Source: Caballeronia catudaia (GTDB taxonomy: Bacteria; Pseudomonadota; Gammaproteobacteria; Burkholderiales; Burkholderiaceae). From it: a stretch of DNA of 64,000 nucleotides. Both the position numbers and the translations under genes were made by a program. Position 1 is the stretch's first letter. Every line of letters begins with the position of its first letter. The notes under the pieces are model-generated. The model worked only from the letters and a program-made list of their open reading frames with translations, was not told where the DNA came from and did not search any database. Shown in pieces: positions 59,303 through 64,000 of the stretch. Location: positions 1-64,000 of the forward strand of contig NZ_FCOF02000016.1 in NCBI RefSeq assembly GCF_001544755.2. The letters are read 5' to 3'.

Positions 59303-59337
59303 TGTACGCAACGTGCACCGGTGCAGACCGGCGTACA
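59303..59337. promoter_or_regulatory. nested palindrome TGTACGC..TGCACCGGTGCA..GCGTACA
   Basis: A perfect 12-bp palindrome (TGCACCGGTGCA, 59314-59325) is flanked by a second inverted pair, TGTACGC (59303-59309) and GCGTACA (59331-59337). It lies in the 309-bp gap after the kinase gene and before the pectinase gene, with no T-run. It could be an operator of the pectinase gene or a terminator of the two-component operon. No gene was seen in this gap. Confidence 0.45.
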
Positions 59338-59594
59338 CGTAAGTCCCGCTTGACGTTCGACCGTCAACTCCGCTAACGTTTGCAGCACGACGCGCGGACC
59401 ACGCGCGCATGAGAATATCGCTGGAGACGCCATGCCCCGCCGCAATCAAGTCATACGACATCGTTTATTTGAGCGTTGCCTCGCGCAATCGCCGCACTGA
59501 GTCTTCCCTTTTCCTCCGCTTCGAACTCAGGCCGGACGTTCTCACGTCCGCGCGCTCGCACGCATCCATAAATCCGTATCAGGGAGACATTTCG

Positions 59595-61598
59595 ATGAAG
59601 CAACCGAAACACGCATCCGCTGTGCGCTCGGCCGCGCGCCGCACCTTCGTGAAATTCGCGGGCATTTCGGCGGGCGCACCGCTCATCGGCGCGATGGGAA
59701 CGCTCGGCGTGCTGGCCGGCTGCGGCGGCCACGACTCCGGCTCCGGCACGCCGCCGCCGCCCGCCGCGCAAGATCCGATCTGGGGTCCGTCCGGTTCCGC
59801 GACGCAGATCGTCAACGCGCTGCAAAGCGTATCGACATCGATGTTCCCGAGCCGCCAGTTTCCCGTCACCGATTACGGCGCAAAGCCCTGCGCAGTCGTC
59901 GCGGTGGCGAACCCGTACACCGATCCGGCTAAGTCGCCGCTATCCACCGGCGCGGACCAGACCAATGCGCCCGCCTCGTTCGATTCTCGCCCGGCGTTTC
60001 TCGCGGCCATCGCGGCGTGCAACGCAGCGGGCGGCGGTCACGTCGTCGTGCCGGCGGGAACGTGGTACTGCGCGGGCCCGATCGTGCTGCTGTCGAACGT
60101 CGACTTTCATCTGAGCGCGAACTGCACGATCTACTTCAGCCCGAATCCCGCCGACTACGCGAAGGACGGCCCCATCGATTGCGGCGCGAACGGCAAGCTC
60201 TTCTACAGCCGCTGGCAGGCGAACGATTGCCTGAACTACGGCCCGCCGGTTTATGCGCGCAACCAGAAGAACATCGCGGTCACGGGCGAAGGCGACACCT
60301 CCGTGCTCAACGGCCAGGCGATGACGCCCTTCGCCGGCAGCGGCAACACGGCGACGTGCTGGTGGACATGGAAAGGCAATAACGGCGTGTATGGCTGCGT
60401 GAACGCATCGACGCCGTCGCAGGCATCGCTCAATCCGAACAACGTCGATCTGAAAACGGCCGTGCCCGGCATCGCCGATGCGCTCTACGCGAAGCTCACC
60501 GATCCCGCCACGCCGTGGCAGCAGGATCAGAACTATCTGCCCGCGCTATCCGAGGCGGGCGTCGCGATCGAGAAACGCGTGTTCGGCATCGGTCATTACC
60601 TGCGGCCCTGCATGGTTGAGTTCATCGGCTGCACCAACGTGCTGATGCAAAGCTATCGCACGAACAACACCCCGTTCTGGCAGCATCATCCGACCGATTG
60701 CCAGAACGTCGTGATGCGCGGCGTGACCGTCGACAGCATCGGCCCGAACAACGACGGCTTCGATCCCGACGCATGCGACACGGTGCTGTGCGAGAACGTC
60801 ACGTTCAATACCGGCGACGACTGCATCGCGATCAAGTCGGGCAAGGATCTCGACACGCAGTACGGCCCGGCGCAGAACCACGTCATTCAGAATTGCACGA
60901 TGAACAGCGGCCACGGCGGCATCACGCTCGGCAGCGAAATGGGTGGCGGCGTGCAGAAAATCTATGCGCGCAACCTGCAGATGCTCAACAAGTTCTGGGC
61001 GACGAATTCGCTGAACATCGCGATTCGCATCAAGACGAACATGAACCGCGGCGGCTTCGTGAAGGATTTCTACGTGGACAACGTGACGCTGCCCAATGGC
61101 GTGAGCCTCACGCCTTCGGGCTATGGCAGCAGCCTGCTCGCGGGCAGTCCGATCAACGCGACGGTGCCGCTCGGCGTGGCGACGGCGAGCGCGGCGAATC
61201 CATCGGCGGCGCAGGGCGGCATCATCACCTTCGATTGTGATTACCAGCCGTCGAAGGACGCGATCCGCACGCGGCCCGCGCTCGTGCAGAACGTGAATAT
61301 CTCGAACGTGAAGGCGAGCAATGTGACGCTGAACAGCGCGACGGGATCATGTTTTCAGGCGATCGTCGCGCAGGGGCCGGTCGCGTTCGACTACAACGGC
61401 CCCGCCCCCACGCCCGCGATTCCCGCGATCACCGGCGTCACGATCACCGATTGCGATTTCGGCACGCCGGTCGCGGCCGGCCCCGCGTCGGCCACCGCGC
61501 CCGGTCCGATCTACGCCTACAACGTGCACGACATCACGTTGAAGAACACGTTGATCGCCGGCGTTGCGATGAACACGACAGTCAGCGACGCGCGCTGA
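59595..61598 (+). CDS. glycoside hydrolase family 28 (polygalacturonase-like), Tat-type lipoprotein signal
   Basis: The 667-residue protein has a twin-arginine signal (ARRTFVKFAGISAG) running into a lipobox (LAGC), so export folded and lipid anchoring are predicted. A Gly/Pro linker precedes a right-handed beta-helix with the GH28 motifs in order: NNDG (residues 385-388), GDD with D408-D409, GHGG with H440, and RIK (R478-K480). These form the inverting galacturonosidase site. GGGAG precedes the ATG. GH28 members hydrolyse pectin galacturonans or related chains. The protein is longer than secreted polygalacturonases because of N-terminal inserts. It may use oligogalacturonides at the cell envelope. 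Confidence 0.88.
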   Translation: MKQPKHASAVRSAARRTFVKFAGISAGAPLIGAMGTLGVLAGCGGHDSGSGTPPPPAAQDPIWGPSGSATQIVNALQSVSTSMFPSRQFPVTDYGAKPCAVVAVANPYTDPAKSPLSTGADQTNAPASFDSRPAFLAAIAACNAAGGGHVVVPAGTWYCAGPIVLLSNVDFHLSANCTIYFSPNPADYAKDGPIDCGANGKLFYSRWQANDCLNYGPPVYARNQKNIAVTGEGDTSVLNGQAMTPFAGSGNTATCWWTWKGNNGVYGCVNASTPSQASLNPNNVDLKTAVPGIADALYAKLTDPATPWQQDQNYLPALSEAGVAIEKRVFGIGHYLRPCMVEFIGCTNVLMQSYRTNNTPFWQHHPTDCQNVVMRGVTVDSIGPNNDGFDPDACDTVLCENVTFNTGDDCIAIKSGKDLDTQYGPAQNHVIQNCTMNSGHGGITLGSEMGGGVQKIYARNLQMLNKFWATNSLNIAIRIKTNMNRGGFVKDFYVDNVTLPNGVSLTPSGYGSSLLAGSPINATVPLGVATASAANPSAAQGGIITFDCDYQPSKDAIRTRPALVQNVNISNVKASNVTLNSATGSCFQAIVAQGPVAFDYNGPAPTPAIPAITGVTITDCDFGTPVAAGPASATAPGPIYAYNVHDITLKNTLIAGVAMNTTVSDAR

Positions 61599-61613
61599 TT
61601 CGTCGTGTATGCG

Positions 61614-62930
61614 TCAGCCGTTCTCGGGCCGCGTCGGCTGCGGCCTGGCGCCGGTCACGTGGCGCAGCGTTCTGACCTGATCGGCCGTCACCGCCGGCGC
61701 GCGATTGCCCCAGCTCGAACGCACGAAGGTCAGCACATCGGCGATATCGCGGTCGGTCAGGCGGTTCGCGAAGCCGGGCATGCCGTAGTGCGTCGGCGCG
61801 GCCTTCGTCCACGGCATCTGGCCGCCCTTCAGCACCAGCGTGATGAGTGAGCTCGGATCGTCCGAATTCACCACCGTATTCAGGCCCAGCCGTGGGAACG
61901 TGCCGCCGTAACCCGCGCCGCTCGTGCGATGGCACGCCGCGCAGTTGTCGACATACGTCAGCGCGCCATTACCCGTGTCGGTGCCGGCGCGCAGCCTGAG
62001 CGCGGCGGCATCGTCGGGCTTCAGCGCCGGTTCCGCTGCGCGCACGGGAGACAGCGTCTTCAGATAAAGCGCGATCGATCCGAGGTCCGCGTCGCTCATG
62101 TGCTGCGTGCTGTCCTGAACCACGTCCCTCATGCCGCCGAACGCGGCCGAATGCGCGGTGCGTCCGCTTTTCAGGAAGGCCGCGATGTCCGCCTCGCTCC
62201 ATGCGCCAAGGCCGTCCTTCGTGTCGCCGCGCAGGCTTTTCGCGAGATAGCCGTCGACCGTGCCGCCCGACAGATACAGCGGGTTCGCGTCGGTAAGCGC
62301 CTTTTCCTGCAAGCCGATGCCGCGCGGCGTATGGCACGCGCCGCAATGCCCGAGCCCTTCGACGAGATAGCGCCCGCGCGCGGCGGAGTGATCGGCGAGC
62401 GGCATGTCGTCCGCGACGGGCGCCGGCGCGAACATCATGCGCCAGAAGCGCAGCGGCCAGCGCATCGAGAGCGGCCACGGAATATCGGTCGCGCGGTTGG
62501 GCTGCGAAACCGGCTGCACGCCGTTCATGAAATACGCGTAGAGCGCCTTCACATCGGACGGTCTGACCTTCGCATACGACGCGTAGGGCATCGCGGGATA
62601 GAGCGTGGAGCCGTCCCTGGCGATGCCCTGGCGCAGCGCGCGGTCGAAGTCCTCGAGCGTGTAAGCGCCGACGCCCGTGTCCTTGTCCGGCGTGATATTG
62701 CCCGAATAGATCGTGCCGACCGGCGACGCAATGCCGAGCCCGCCCGCGAACGGCTTGCCGCCCTTCGCCGTGTGGCACGCGGCGCAATCGCCGACGCTTG
62801 CGAGATAGCGCCCGCGTTCGATCAGTTGCACATCCACGCTGCCCGATGCAATGGCGTCATGCGTGACCGCCGAACCCGCGACGATCAGCGCCGACATGAA
62901 CGCGGTCGTGAGTTGCCTGAATGTCATCAC
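61614..62930 (-). CDS. triheme cytochrome c subunit of a membrane dehydrogenase
   Basis: The 438-residue protein has a signal peptide (cleavage near DAIASG) and three CxxCH heme sites: CAACH (C49-H53), CGACH (about residue 196) and CAACH (about residue 335). This is the layout of the cytochrome subunits of gluconate 2-dehydrogenase and alcohol/sorbitol dehydrogenases, which pass electrons from the GMC flavoprotein to ubiquinone. It begins 8 bp after the GMC gene's stop on the same strand. Confidence 0.92.
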   Translation of the reverse strand: MMTFRQLTTAFMSALIVAGSAVTHDAIASGSVDVQLIERGRYLASVGDCAACHTAKGGKPFAGGLGIASPVGTIYSGNITPDKDTGVGAYTLEDFDRALRQGIARDGSTLYPAMPYASYAKVRPSDVKALYAYFMNGVQPVSQPNRATDIPWPLSMRWPLRFWRMMFAPAPVADDMPLADHSAARGRYLVEGLGHCGACHTPRGIGLQEKALTDANPLYLSGGTVDGYLAKSLRGDTKDGLGAWSEADIAAFLKSGRTAHSAAFGGMRDVVQDSTQHMSDADLGSIALYLKTLSPVRAAEPALKPDDAAALRLRAGTDTGNGALTYVDNCAACHRTSGAGYGGTFPRLGLNTVVNSDDPSSLITLVLKGGQMPWTKAAPTHYGMPGFANRLTDRDIADVLTFVRSSWGNRAPAVTADQVRTLRHVTGARPQPTRPENG

Positions 62931-62937
62931 CGTCTCC

Positions 62938-64000
62938 TCAAGCCTGCACCAGCGGAGCCGGCTGCTTCAGATACTGTTCGCGGATCGCCTTCGCCGTGTG
63001 GAAGGCGAGCGCGGCCACGACGCCCGTCGGGTTGTAGCCCATGTTCTGCGGAAACGCGGACGCGCCCGTCACGAACACGTTATGCACGTCCCAGCTCTGC
63101 AGATACTTGTTGACGACGCTCGTTTGCGGCGATGAACCCATGACCGCGCCGCCCGTCGTGTGCGTCGACTGATAGGCGCGCGTGTCGTAGTGGTCGCCCT
63201 TTTTGCGGATCGCCTTGAAGTACGCTTCGGGCTTCATCGCCTTCGCGACGCTTTCCATGCGATCGCCCATGTAGCCGAGCATCGCGTATTCGTTGTCGTG
63301 CCAGTCGAAGGTCATGCGCAACAGCGGCAGTCCATGCGCGTCGCGATACGTCGGGTCGAGATCGAGACAGGCGTCGCGATACGGCATGACCGAACCGGAA
63401 ATGCCGATGGTCATATAGCGCTGATAGGCGTCGACCACGCCGTCTTTCCACTTGCTGCCCCAGGCGGGCGTGCCGGGCACCGTGGGCGTCATGTTGATCG
63501 GGCGCCCGCCGTACATCACCTGGCGAATGCTCGCACCGCCGAGGAAACCGAGCGGGCCGTGATCGAACTGGCCGCCGTTCAGATCGTCCAGCGCGACGCC
63601 GCCCGCGCCCGTGCCGATGAACGGATTGAGCTGCGTGCCCTTCGGCAGCAGCACGTTGATGCCGCCGTTCATCTGATACGCATAGTTGCGCCCGACGACG
63701 CCCTCTCCCGTCTTCGGGTCATACGGCTTGCCGATGCCCGACAGCAGCAGGAGACGCACGTTGTGCATCTGGAACGCCGCGACGATCACGATATCGGCGG
63801 GCTGGATGACTTCGCGGCCTTGCGCGTCGATATAGCTGACGCCCGTGGCGCGCTTTCTGTCGGAATCGAGCAGCACCTTGGTCACGTAGGCATTCGTGCG
63901 CAGCTCGAAGTTGGGCTTTTTCAGCAGCACCGGCAGGATGGTGGTCTGCGGCGACGCCTTCGAATACATGTAGCAGCCGAAGTCTTCGCAGAAACCGCAG
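62938..64000 (-). CDS. GMC-family flavoprotein dehydrogenase subunit (gluconate 2-dehydrogenase type), N-terminus outside the window
   Basis: The C-terminal 353 residues are present and the frame stays open to the window edge, opening CGFCEDFGCYM. The segments ATGVSYIDAQGREVIQPADI (FAD-domain strand), GAVMGSSPQTSVVNKYLQSW and DVHNVFVTGASAFPQNMGYN, with the catalytic-His region near THTTGG, are typical of periplasmic GMC dehydrogenases (gluconate, sorbitol, fructose). The N-terminal FAD GxGxxG lies beyond position 64000. Together with the cytochrome, and probably a small third subunit outside the window, it oxidises a sugar or sugar acid in the periplasm. Confidence 0.9.
   Translation of the reverse strand, partial: CGFCEDFGCYMYSKASPQTTILPVLLKKPNFELRTNAYVTKVLLDSDRKRATGVSYIDAQGREVIQPADIVIVAAFQMHNVRLLLLSGIGKPYDPKTGEGVVGRNYAYQMNGGINVLLPKGTQLNPFIGTGAGGVALDDLNGGQFDHGPLGFLGGASIRQVMYGGRPINMTPTVPGTPAWGSKWKDGVVDAYQRYMTIGISGSVMPYRDACLDLDPTYRDAHGLPLLRMTFDWHDNEYAMLGYMGDRMESVAKAMKPEAYFKAIRKKGDHYDTRAYQSTHTTGGAVMGSSPQTSVVNKYLQSWDVHNVFVTGASAFPQNMGYNPTGVVAALAFHTAKAIREQYLKQPAPLVQA

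Noticed and set aside
57966-59318. A 450-codon minus-strand open frame
   Set aside because: Antisense to the histidine kinase, whose H, N and G boxes are unmistakable.
1-64000. CRISPR arrays, rRNA, tRNA, phage modules and replication origins
   Set aside because: None were seen: no regularly spaced direct repeats, no cloverleaf-like runs with CCA ends, no integrase, capsid or replication initiator genes.

Overview
The window looks like a chromosomal or megaplasmid segment of a GC-rich betaproteobacterium of the Burkholderia / Paraburkholderia / Caballeronia group. The grounds are a Burkholderia-type trimeric porin, hopanoid side-chain genes of the hpnI/J/L type, a DUF4148 secreted protein, a chrB-chrA chromate cluster and many MFS transporters paired with LysR, IclR or TetR regulators. 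No rRNA, tRNA, CRISPR array, phage or replication origin was seen.

Layout. 0-8 kb: an acyl-CoA locus in decay, with a 3'-truncated alpha-methylacyl-CoA racemase, etfB carrying a two-base deletion, intact etfA, an intact enoyl-CoA hydratase and a porin. Remnants of two hydrolases, a BON protein and an IS4-type element lie among them. Four intergenic copies of CRAAGTACGGAA suggest one shared regulator. 8-13 kb: CoA transferase, LysR and an aromatic-acid-type MFS on the minus strand, plus a divergent SDR that lacks the catalytic Tyr and Lys. 13-17.5 kb: chromate resistance set chrB-chrA-Tat-exported SOD-MFS. 18-23 kb: hopanoid genes hpnI, hpnL and hpnJ, with a small unknown gene on the opposite strand.

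23.5-31.8 kb: a divergent catabolic cluster. IclR, a 2-keto-4-pentenoate hydratase-like enzyme, a fumarylacetoacetate-hydrolase-like enzyme and a DUF4286-like protein lie on one side. An MHS transporter, a cupin, a shikimate-dehydrogenase-like enzyme, a Gfo/Idh/MocA oxidoreductase and a MetX-like alpha/beta hydrolase lie on the other. 32-38 kb: a two-gene ATP-citrate-lyase-like enzyme next to a citrate/tricarballylate-type proton symporter, with near-identical long palindromes upstream of both units. This is the most unusual part of the window. 38-46.4 kb: tautomerase, beta-keto acid cleavage enzyme, aldehyde dehydrogenase, DUF1330 protein, enoyl-CoA hydratase, CaiB-type CoA transferase, ACS-family MFS and TetR, with three similar 19-bp operator-like sites.

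46.4-47.9 kb holds remnants of a permease and an acetate symporter. 47.9-55 kb holds four MFS transporters with two LysR regulators. 55-59.3 kb holds Ohr, two small secreted proteins, a thioredoxin-like protein and an OmpR/EnvZ-type two-component system, with a duplicated GATACA-containing site upstream of both units. 59.6-64 kb holds a GH28 pectinase with Tat-lipoprotein features, and a triheme cytochrome c with a GMC dehydrogenase that runs off the end.

Overall the window is an accessory catabolic region with many transporter/regulator/enzyme cassettes and about ten broken genes. All function calls come from reading motifs and recalling family sequences; no database search was possible.
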